Source: Drouetiella hepatica Uher 2000/2452 (GTDB lineage: Bacteria; Cyanobacteriota; Cyanobacteriia; Elainellales; Elainellaceae). Taken from it: a DNA stretch of 64,000 nucleotides. The notes below the pieces were generated by a model, which worked only from the letters and a program-made list of their open reading frames with translations, did no database searches and was not told the origin of the DNA. A program made the translations under genes and the position numbers. Below, piece by piece: positions 35,930 through 43,244 of this stretch (positions are counted from its first letter, which is position 1; the number at the start of each line of letters is the position of its first letter). Location: NCBI GenBank assembly GCA_019359505.1, contig JAHHHD010000001.1, forward strand, positions 422,466-486,465, read 5' to 3'.

Positions 35930-36253
35930 TTAAGCGTCCAGAATTTCTTGAATTTGCTCAATTGTGGCATTTTCCAACAGCAACCGCTGCCCGTTGCGTC
36001 CCACAATCAAGACTTTCTCAATCTTCTTCCCCGACTGGCTGCGGCGATACTCCTGATACCACTTGCGAATCTGCTCCGCGATCGCCATCGTGCCGCCCAC
36101 AATGCCCACGATCGTCGCAATCACCGCCAGCGTTCCCTCCCGCTGCGCCTCTTCCTCAGTCTCCCAGCTACCCTCAACCCCCGGAATCGCCAGCAGTTCC
36201 TCTGTAGCGGCGATCGCATCGATCCCCTGCACTTCCACCAAAATCTCAGCCAT
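35930..36253 (-). CDS. EACC1-type effector-associated component
   Basis: 107 residues. An N-terminal acidic beta-alpha part (EILVEVQGIDAIAATEELLA) is followed by a hydrophobic glycine-rich helix (TLAVIATIVGIVGGTMAIAE), a basic patch KWYQEYRRSQ, and the closing VLIVGRNGQRLLLENATIEQ. This matches the effector-associated constant component 1 family that accompanies CHAT, caspase and other effectors in predicted bacterial conflict systems. It lies 31 bases upstream of the CHAT gene on the same strand, so the two form one module. Confidence 0.65.
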   Translation of the reverse strand: MAEILVEVQGIDAIAATEELLAIPGVEGSWETEEEAQREGTLAVIATIVGIVGGTMAIAEQIRKWYQEYRRSQSGKKIEKVLIVGRNGQRLLLENATIEQIQEILDA

Positions 36254-36366
36254 AGCTTGCTCACTGCAACAGTGATCTCACTCTAAAGGCAAACCCACCC
36301 GCAGCAAATGCGCCAAGTCACAGTGACACGCAGCCCCTCCACGCCTACTGTCACCCGCTACATTGC

Positions 36367-36555
36367 CAATGCAGCCAATCACATTACTTCTGCAACAGCT
36401 CACAGTCTCAATGCAAGCCATCGCCATCTTAATGCAAGCGATCGCAGTGGCAATGTAGCGGCATACAGTTTTAACGCAGACGATCGCATTGGCAATGTAA
36501 GCCCTGCTTACGGCAATGTAGGCGATCGCAGTGTTAATGGGGGCGATTGCATGGC
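36367..36555. repeat. 21-bp tandem array, nine units, HIP1-bearing
   Basis: Nine consecutive 21-bp units; consensus YAATGYARGCGATCGCAGTG with variation in the middle. Three units contain a complete or near-complete GCGATCGC. Because 21 is a multiple of three, both strands show open frames of degenerate heptapeptides, which I do not regard as genes. It fills most of the spacer 36254-36642. Confidence 0.8.
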
Positions 36556-36642
36556 TACGGGGGCGCTCAAGCCCAAGGGCATTCAGCCAAACAGAATGAA
36601 GGCATACAATAGAGACTAAATCTTGCAACCGCGAAGCAGGCA

Positions 36643-36921
36643 ATGAATACTCCAGATAGTCCCCCAATGGATGATGGGTCGTCAACAGATTTGGTCTCTG
36701 TAGCAGAGTTGCAGAACCATCTGAATGATTTACTCAAACAGCTATCGCCTGAGCGATTACAGGTACTTGCTGATTTTGCAGCCTACTTGGCAAATGCTGA
36801 AAGCGAAACCGCAACCCAAGAACTTTTGGCAATTCCTGGATTGCTACAGCGAGTTAAGCACAATCAAGCCACCCTTAAAGCTCAGTACAGCAATTGGAGA
36901 ACGCTTCGCTCCGATGTATGA
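36643..36921 (+). CDS. Antitoxin-like protein of a type II TA pair
   Basis: 92 residues. LSPERLQVLADFAAYLANAE and SETATQELLAIPGLLQRVKH resemble the short cyanobacterial proteins that precede RelE/ParE toxins. Its stop TGA overlaps the start of the toxin-like frame by eight bases (ATGTATGA), typical of a TA operon. DNA binding is assumed from the family, not seen. Confidence 0.6.
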   Translation: MNTPDSPPMDDGSSTDLVSVAELQNHLNDLLKQLSPERLQVLADFAAYLANAESETATQELLAIPGLLQRVKHNQATLKAQYSNWRTLRSDV

Positions 36922-37075
36922 AGTTCTTCTCCATCCTGATGCCCAAGAGATTTACATCAATGCCGACAATGCCTTAGCGAAGAAAATTGCTCGATGTTTC
37001 CAGCAGCGCTCTCATCGTGATTCTCCGGCTTGCAGTGGGCACATTAAATCAGCAACTTTACGCACTGCACACTAA
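36914..37075 (+). pseudogene. Truncated RelE/ParE-type toxin
   Basis: The frame opens MYEVLLHPDAQEIYINADNA and continues ALAKKIARCFQQ, the usual first helices of RelE/ParE toxins, then degenerates and stops after 53 residues. Complete toxins have about 85-95 residues, with the catalytic beta sheet (YRYRVGDYRV type) at the end, which is absent. The toxin is therefore probably inactive, leaving an orphan antitoxin. Confidence 0.6.
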
Positions 37076-37084
37076 GTTTGTCTT

Positions 37085-37459
37085 ATGCCTACACAAAACA
37101 CCAGTCGTCGCCTTACCCCGACCGTCATCAACCAGGATGTCGATTCCCTCAACGGCTTAAAAACGATCGAGGGATACAGTACCCGACGCACCAACGCCAC
37201 TCCCGATGCCATGCAGACTGCCTATCAGGAGATGCTGGCACAACAGCAGATCGAAACCGAAAAACTGGCGCTCTATCGTGCCGCCTCCGATGCTGCTCGG
37301 TTAGCCGAATGGGAATTTCACAACTCGATCCTAGCCATGAAAGAAGTCGTTAAAGGACAGTTTGGCTCTGACAGCAATGAAGCGCAGTCTGTCGGACTAA
37401 AAAAGAAAAGCGATCGCAAACGACCCAGCCGCCCCAAAGGGATGGCGATCGTCAGTTAA
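37085..37459 (+). CDS. Conserved-looking hypothetical protein
   Basis: 124 residues, not recognised. A polar N-terminus (RRLTPTVINQDVDSLNGLKT) is followed by an alpha-helical middle (AYQEMLAQQQIETEKLALYR, AARLAEWEFHNSILAMKEVV) and a basic tail (KKKSDRKRPSRPKGM). Codon use and an in-gene GCGATCGC fit the host. It starts nine bases after the toxin remnant and ends before a strong palindrome, so it may form an operon with the TA genes. Confidence 0.6.
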   Translation: MPTQNTSRRLTPTVINQDVDSLNGLKTIEGYSTRRTNATPDAMQTAYQEMLAQQQIETEKLALYRAASDAARLAEWEFHNSILAMKEVVKGQFGSDSNEAQSVGLKKKSDRKRPSRPKGMAIVS

Positions 37460-37471
37460 GCATATTTTTAG

Positions 37472-37499
37472 GATAGGTTAGGCGATCGCCTAACCTATC
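37472..37499 (+). terminator. 28-bp perfect palindrome centred on HIP1
   Basis: GATAGGTTAGGCGA is followed at once by its reverse complement, with GGCGATCGCC at the centre, then TGTTTTGG. Twelve bases after the preceding stop codon, it probably acts as a transcription terminator for that gene. Confidence 0.55.
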
Positions 37500-37632
37500 T
37501 GTTTTGGTTGATGCATTATGGTTTCGCCTAGCCTACTGTCTTACTACGGTCGATTGAGAGGACAGTGGTGCTATTGGAGCGGTTACACAGCTTGAGTAAC
37601 CTCCGTATTCTTTCCTGCTTTCTTCAGAAACC

Positions 37633-37661
37633 AAATGCCCTAAGCAAACGGGCGACAGCTA
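37633..37661. repeat. Dispersed hairpin element, 3-prime fragment (copy D)
   Basis: AAATGCCCTAAGCAAACGGG then CGACAGCTA matches the right end of copies A-C; the left part is missing. Its last bases (CTA at 37659-37661) form the stop codon of the PTPA-CTERM gene on the minus strand. Confidence 0.7.
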
Positions 37662-38381
37662 TACTTCTACAGGTGCCGCAGCCTGCTCAGCCGCTTGGCC
37701 CTTACGCTTTTTCCGCAGTGCTGCAAGACCCATGCCGATTAGACCAGGGAGGACAGCAGGGGTGGGGATAGCAGGGGAATTGGCAGATGCAAACGCCAGG
37801 TCGTCTGCGCTGAAAAGGTCATCGGTAGGGATTCCCTGTGTTTCAGTGCTGAAGGTGATCGTGGAGAAGGAACTTGTGCCGATGATGCCCAAGAAACCAG
37901 TCCCTGGTGCCCCCAATATGCTGCGAAAGCTGGCGGTCTGGTTGCCTGTGCCGTCAAAATTCCCTGTAATTGTGACACCCTCAGCAGTAGCTGTGCTGAA
38001 CCAATCTGCGCCAAAGCCGACAATCGCTTGAGGAAACGTCCAAGTGATGGAGTCGAAGATTGAGCTATTATCTCCTTGTCCATCACTATCACCGTTATAT
38101 CTTCCGGCAATGCTGATGGAATCCGTGTCACCTACTGTATTAAGGAAAGAACCTGTGCCATTACCTGTGCTGACGACACCGCTGTCAAAGGTAATGGTGC
38201 GGGCGTTGGGAATATTATTGCTAAAAGTATCGGTAGTAACGACCGCTCCCCCAAGCGCAGTCTCCCAAAGTGATCGATCGGTATAAACATTAAATGCTTG
38301 TGCTGACTGCAAGCTACCCATGCCCAATCCGATCGCCGCTGCACCAACTACAGCCGCACCAATAGTTTTTACATCAAACAT
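37659..38381 (-). CDS. PTPA-CTERM sorted exported protein
   Basis: 240 residues. A signal peptide (VVGAAAIGLGMGSLQSAQA) precedes a beta-rich domain with many G, T and S (for example SGVVSTGNGTGSFLNTVG). The C-terminus has the sorting signal IPTPAVLPGLIGMGLAALRK, a PTPA motif, membrane helix and basic tail, so the protein is probably processed by a cyanobacterial exosortase-type enzyme and surface-bound or secreted. No exosortase gene is in the window. After the KKRK cluster the tail runs on for 13 residues (AAEQAAAPVEV-type), longer than usual, and its stop codon lies in a repeat fragment. Confidence 0.85.
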   Translation of the reverse strand: MFDVKTIGAAVVGAAAIGLGMGSLQSAQAFNVYTDRSLWETALGGAVVTTDTFSNNIPNARTITFDSGVVSTGNGTGSFLNTVGDTDSISIAGRYNGDSDGQGDNSSIFDSITWTFPQAIVGFGADWFSTATAEGVTITGNFDGTGNQTASFRSILGAPGTGFLGIIGTSSFSTITFSTETQGIPTDDLFSADDLAFASANSPAIPTPAVLPGLIGMGLAALRKKRKGQAAEQAAAPVEV

Positions 38382-38513
38382 TACAAAATCTCCTTACATC
38401 TTGATGAATAGAACGTAAGGTAGATGCAAGGCTAGTTATACATCCAATCAAACAGGGATTACACGGAGAATGCAAGAGCCTTCATGGTTTCTTCAAAGCA
38501 TCCTAACGGTCTC

Positions 38514-40379
38514 TTACTGATCCTGTTTTTCAGAGACGATCGCACAGTCGGCAAGCATTGGGTCGGGAGGCAACAGCGCCACCACATGGGGAACAGGACG
38601 CGGCTCGTAGCTCATCATCGACTTGCCCTCAAAAGCAAGCGAAGCGCTGGCTCCCGAATCGAGCATAACCGCATCGCGCAATCCGGCTCGACTCAAGGCT
38701 TCGCCCAGAGAAACGGAATCCACAAAATCTCCTGACACGCCCACCACAGGCTGACCTGCATAGTTGATGCCCCAGAAAGCGCGATCGCGGGAAGCATCAA
38801 AGTCAAAGAGTCTGCCAAAAGCTTCAGGGGGCTGGGGCTGTCCGTCCCTCACCAGCCATGCCGCTCCCACAAAGGCATCTGTCACCTTGGGCATCTCTGC
38901 CTGAACGCCTTCCAAGGTGTTGTGCTTGGCAGGGTCAAATGGCACAAAGCTCACTTGATCCGGGCTAATCAAAATCAGCGGTCGCCCAACCAACAAGCCC
39001 ACCTCTTGCCGAATACTAGGAATAAACTCCTGGGTGCTTTGGCTCAGCACAGGGCCCACCATGACATTGGAATCTAGGCTCTCCAAGGAGAAAAAACCGC
39101 CATCCACAGCCGCAACGGCTGGAGTATTGGCAATAATTTCTGGTACCTGATAGCGACTCTTGGCGTGAATCGTCGTCGGTCTACCGCCAGCCACCATAAT
39201 CAGCGGCACCTCGTTAACCGTGCGGCGATCGAGCTTAATCGCCGATCTGAAATTCAGTGAATTGCCGAAGGGGGGCAGAGGCGCACCGCCATAGGCAGAC
39301 GCAATCACATCTGCCAGCTTAGACTGACCGATGCGATCGACGCTCAGCAGATTTTCTGACTCTCCAGCAAACTTATCCACCTCATCATTCATCGTTAGCG
39401 CAGCTTTGTAGCCCGTCATCTGCACCCAATGCTGCACCCGCGCATCATTTTTGCCAGAAGGATAGACAAAATATTTGAGGGTCATGCCCAGATTTGTCTC
39501 TAAGATGCGCTTAGACTCAGCCACCTCATAGCGAAGGCGATCGTCTGCCAGCTGGGTCATATCCTCTGGGTGGGTGACGCTGTGGGAGGCGATCGTCACC
39601 AGCGGATCGGCTGCCATTTCCCGAATCTGATCCCAGGTGAGGCTCGACCTGCCGACATCGCTGCCTGTCCCTACTTTCCCCGGATAAATGGCGAATAGAC
39701 CCGGATACCCATACTGCTTTAGCAAAGGATAGACAAAGCTATAGTGACCCTCATAGCCATCGTCAAAAGTGAGCAAAATCGGCTTATCGGGGAGCTGCAT
39801 TCCAGTACCCAGATGTTGCGTCAACTGATCCAAGCTAATCGGCGTTAAGCCATTCACGCGAATCAGCTCTAGAGCCTCCGTAAACTCTGAAGGCGTAACA
39901 TCAAAAAAGACTTCTTTCTCCGGCAAAATATCGTGATACATCATCACGGGTACTCTTGCAAGCCTCGCCATGCCGTTGATCTGGGGAAAAGGCACCGGAA
40001 ACTGAGCGGCTAGAGCAGGACTCAATTTGTTCAGCAACTCACCCATGTTAGAAGTCTGGGCAAGCGGCATTTGATCAGACGATCGCACCGTCGTAAACTG
40101 AGTGTTTGGAAGGCAGGTTTTGACCTCGGTTGGGCTGCCTACGGCTGGGCTGCCTATGGCTGGGCTGCCTAACTCGGCTGGGGCACCTAGCTCGGTCGAA
40201 TGTAGAGGCATCTTAGCCCAAGTGACTTGAAGCAAGACGATCGCCGAAAAAAGCCCAAGTCTCATACCGTTTTTTCTCCAGGTACGCCCATGAAGTAAGC
40301 GCTGAGTAAATAGATGGAAACGTTGGGAAGCAGGGCGATTCTGAGACACTAGACGACGCATCCACTGGGGCAACTTCAT
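38514..40379 (-). CDS. Polysaccharide deacetylase fused to a phosphodiester glycosidase (NAGPA) domain
   Basis: 621 residues. A membrane/signal segment (RLGLFSAIVLLQVTWA) follows a basic N-terminus; ATG at the MRLGLF position is an alternative start. A short GSPA/AVGSP repeat comes next. The NodB deacetylase core has VPVMMYHDIL, LTFDDGYEGHY (about 201) and the metal-binding ASHSVTHPED (about 263). From about 385 a NAGPA-type domain starts (VPLIMVAGGRPTTIHAKSRY, VAAVDGGFFS, VMLDSGASASLAFEG). It is the last gene of the exopolysaccharide run and would act outside the inner membrane on the product, suggesting an acetylated or N-acetylated polymer. Confidence 0.85.
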   Translation of the reverse strand: MKLPQWMRRLVSQNRPASQRFHLFTQRLLHGRTWRKNGMRLGLFSAIVLLQVTWAKMPLHSTELGAPAELGSPAIGSPAVGSPTEVKTCLPNTQFTTVRSSDQMPLAQTSNMGELLNKLSPALAAQFPVPFPQINGMARLARVPVMMYHDILPEKEVFFDVTPSEFTEALELIRVNGLTPISLDQLTQHLGTGMQLPDKPILLTFDDGYEGHYSFVYPLLKQYGYPGLFAIYPGKVGTGSDVGRSSLTWDQIREMAADPLVTIASHSVTHPEDMTQLADDRLRYEVAESKRILETNLGMTLKYFVYPSGKNDARVQHWVQMTGYKAALTMNDEVDKFAGESENLLSVDRIGQSKLADVIASAYGGAPLPPFGNSLNFRSAIKLDRRTVNEVPLIMVAGGRPTTIHAKSRYQVPEIIANTPAVAAVDGGFFSLESLDSNVMVGPVLSQSTQEFIPSIRQEVGLLVGRPLILISPDQVSFVPFDPAKHNTLEGVQAEMPKVTDAFVGAAWLVRDGQPQPPEAFGRLFDFDASRDRAFWGINYAGQPVVGVSGDFVDSVSLGEALSRAGLRDAVMLDSGASASLAFEGKSMMSYEPRPVPHVVALLPPDPMLADCAIVSEKQDQ

Positions 40380-40589
40380 GAGGATAGGCTCTACGAGAGT
40401 ACCGCTGATAGATGTAGCGGATTTTGGGCAAATTGTCAGGTCGCGCAGACTACATTACGGGCAGTAGATTACAGGCAATATGTGCAACGCAGGCAACAAT
40501 ATGTGCAACATATCTGTCCATATGAGATCTATCTCTAGATTTATTTTTAGTGCAGCCTAGGCGACAAGGCTTAACAGATTAGCATAAAC

Positions 40590-43244
40590 CTAGCTGAGCG
40601 ATCGCAAAATTTCCTTAATTTTGTTGCGCTGCTGGCGATCGAATGAAGAAGGGAAGCTAAGCTCTACTGAAACGCGCAACGTGTCTTCGATTTCATTGAT
40701 CTGAGGTTGCTGGGTTGAACTTGATCCCAAAACATCAATGCTCTCCACTCGAACTAAGAGACTCTGCGGGTCAGAACTGTACGGCAGCACATCGCCAGAT
40801 CTTGACTCAATTACCGGATCAATTAAGAGTGCCAGTATGGGCTTGCTGTATTGCAATTCATCAAGCTGCAAGGCTGGAATACCGCTCAGCTCTACCCGCA
40901 GATCGTGCATTCCCCACTCAATCACTTTTACGGTATAAGACTCCTCTCCCCATTCTTCCCAAAAGAGTTTCGCGGTTGTTCTAACCTGCTTTCTCACTTT
41001 CATCCCATCAGCAGGTTTTAGATCTCGGAAGGCTCGTCGCAGACTGGTCGCAATGAAGCGCAGCGATTGAAAAGGCTTGTCGGTTTCAGTGCGGTGCTGG
41101 GCGTACCATTCCCGGACATCAGAAAATAAAACAACTGTTAAATCATCAAGCTGAGTCCGGCTGGGGTTGAGAAAATCAATGGCAAGCACGACTTGCAGTT
41201 TGTCTGTTGCATTGGCGCGTACCACCCTTGCGTCAAGCAATGCCCGCGCCCCAAAATCGCCGACTAGCTCGACACGCACCTCATCTGGAATATTGGGCCA
41301 ATCGTCTAGTAAGATTTGCGCGCCTGATTCGCTGATGTCGATTGTTTCCCCAATCAACTGGCTATCGTCGCTGTGAATAATAGCCTTGAGATGGCGGGGT
41401 AGCCGATGGGCGCGGCGGAGCTGAGGCTGTTCAAAAGCAGCCAGACAAGCCGCAGAAACTAGCAGTAAATTGAACAAACACCAAAGGGCATTGATCAGCA
41501 CCGCCTGGGTTTCTAGCGGACTAATAATTAGCCAAAAGGGAACTGCGATGAGAGAAGCTCCGGTAATAGCGCCGACTAGCACTAGATATCGCATCGATTC
41601 CAAGTCAAAACTGCGCTCAGTGACGACTAATCCCTTGTCGGTAACATTAAAAGTGCCAAGCTTGGGATTAAGCAGCGCCAGAACTGTGACAATTCCTGCT
41701 TGAAATGACATCGCAAACTCATATATCTCGTTCCAAAATGAGAATCGAACTCGCTTGTAGGGGATATGATTCGTTTGCATCGATAGGATAATATGGGGTA
41801 AAGCATAGGCAAGAGTTTCTAAGCCCAACCCCTTGACTGGATTAATCCCAAACAGCAGAAACATGGCGGGAGCGATCGCATACATCAAGCGCGGGAATCC
41901 AAAAAAGAAGTGGGACGTAGCGCTAAAGTAGCAAACGCGCTGAGATAGCCTGAGCTTCAGCTTGAGATTAAACAAAGGATTTTCGAGACGCAAGATTTGC
42001 GCCATGCCGCGCGCCCAGCGCACCTGCTGACCCACATAAGAGGAGAACTTTTCGGGAGCCAATCCTGCCACCATGATCTTGTCATAGTAAACCGTTTCAT
42101 AGCCCTTAGAATGGAGCTTTAAGGAAGTGTGGCAGTCCTCAGTAACAGTTTCAGTTGCGATACCGCCTATGGCAATGAGATGCGATCGCCTGACTACGGC
42201 TGCCGACCCGCAGAAAAAAGCGGAATTCCAGGCATCGTTACCGCGTTGCAGCACTTTATAAAACAGCTCATTGCCGACCGGAACCCGACCTTGAGTAAAT
42301 AAATTTCGCTCAAACGGATCGGGATTATAGAACCAGTGGGGAGTCTGAACGAGAGAAACTTTGTCCTTGAGGAAAAAACCTACAGTTTCCTTCAAAAATC
42401 CGCGTACCGGAATATGATCGCAGTCTAGGATCAGCACCAGATCGCCATTGGTTTTCTGCAACGCCGTGTTGATGTTGCCTGCCTTGGCATGGTCATTATT
42501 GTCGCGGGTCAGCATCGTGCAGCCCAGCTCCTCGCACATCTGCTCAAGCTGAATACGGCGATCGCGGTATTTTTCTGCCCGCCCATCATCCAAGACATAG
42601 ATCTGCTTTTTGTCCTCTGGATAGTCGATCGCCAATGCCCCCAACAAAGTCTTACGAACAATCTCAACTTCTTCGTTGTAAGTTGGAATATAGATATCGA
42701 CCGTAGACCACTGGGCTACCGGAATTTCCTCCAGGGTGATGGATTTGCGATTGCGCATCTTCAACGTTTGGAAATAGGCGAGAATTAGGGTCATAACCCC
42801 ATACATCTCCGCCATAAACAGCAGCATCGAGAATACTGTGTCAATCCATTCGTCAAAATTTAGCGTGTAGCTGGCGCGATAGAACAAATAGCGCAGCGTC
42901 ATCATGATGCTGAGCGCCATCAGCAGCAGATGCAGCAGTTCGCTCCCACGACCTTCCGGCTGTCGCTCTTCGAGATGGAGAAATAATCGACCGAGGAGAA
43001 TGACGATCGCCGCGACAATTCCCTGTTGCCAGATATTGGGACGCAGCGTCACCAACGGCAAGAAAAACAAAATCAGCGAAATGAGCAGAACGGCAACCTG
43101 CCCTTTGCTCAGCCATTTCAGCATTTGATCAAAGGCATGGGGCAGGCGATCGACCAACAGGCGGGTCAGCACATCGCTAAAACGCTGCTTGAACGATCGC
43201 GGCATTCGAGGGCGGGCGCGTGAAGTCGTTGAGGAACTAGCCAT
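40590..43244 (-). CDS. bcsA: BcsA-like cellulose/beta-glucan synthase with PilZ domain
   Basis: 884 residues. Family 2 glycosyltransferase motifs are all present: YIPTYNEE, LDDGRAEK (about 215), ILDCDHIP (DxD, about 270), VTEDCHTS (TED, about 366) and QQVRWARG (QxxRW, about 402). Membrane helices flank the catalytic domain. A PilZ domain follows with RRAHR (about 606) and DISESG (about 635), so c-di-GMP activation is likely. About 150 extra residues come after PilZ. It would polymerise UDP-glucose or a related sugar nucleotide and export the chain. ATG overlaps the bcsB-like stop by eight bases. Confidence 0.92.
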   Translation of the reverse strand: MASSSTTSRARPRMPRSFKQRFSDVLTRLLVDRLPHAFDQMLKWLSKGQVAVLLISLILFFLPLVTLRPNIWQQGIVAAIVILLGRLFLHLEERQPEGRGSELLHLLLMALSIMMTLRYLFYRASYTLNFDEWIDTVFSMLLFMAEMYGVMTLILAYFQTLKMRNRKSITLEEIPVAQWSTVDIYIPTYNEEVEIVRKTLLGALAIDYPEDKKQIYVLDDGRAEKYRDRRIQLEQMCEELGCTMLTRDNNDHAKAGNINTALQKTNGDLVLILDCDHIPVRGFLKETVGFFLKDKVSLVQTPHWFYNPDPFERNLFTQGRVPVGNELFYKVLQRGNDAWNSAFFCGSAAVVRRSHLIAIGGIATETVTEDCHTSLKLHSKGYETVYYDKIMVAGLAPEKFSSYVGQQVRWARGMAQILRLENPLFNLKLKLRLSQRVCYFSATSHFFFGFPRLMYAIAPAMFLLFGINPVKGLGLETLAYALPHIILSMQTNHIPYKRVRFSFWNEIYEFAMSFQAGIVTVLALLNPKLGTFNVTDKGLVVTERSFDLESMRYLVLVGAITGASLIAVPFWLIISPLETQAVLINALWCLFNLLLVSAACLAAFEQPQLRRAHRLPRHLKAIIHSDDSQLIGETIDISESGAQILLDDWPNIPDEVRVELVGDFGARALLDARVVRANATDKLQVVLAIDFLNPSRTQLDDLTVVLFSDVREWYAQHRTETDKPFQSLRFIATSLRRAFRDLKPADGMKVRKQVRTTAKLFWEEWGEESYTVKVIEWGMHDLRVELSGIPALQLDELQYSKPILALLIDPVIESRSGDVLPYSSDPQSLLVRVESIDVLGSSSTQQPQINEIEDTLRVSVELSFPSSFDRQQRNKIKEILRSLS

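Noticed and set aside
36278..36685. Long frames on both strands through the 36.4-kb array
   Set aside because: A 21-bp period keeps frames open on both strands; the heptapeptides are a by-product of the period.
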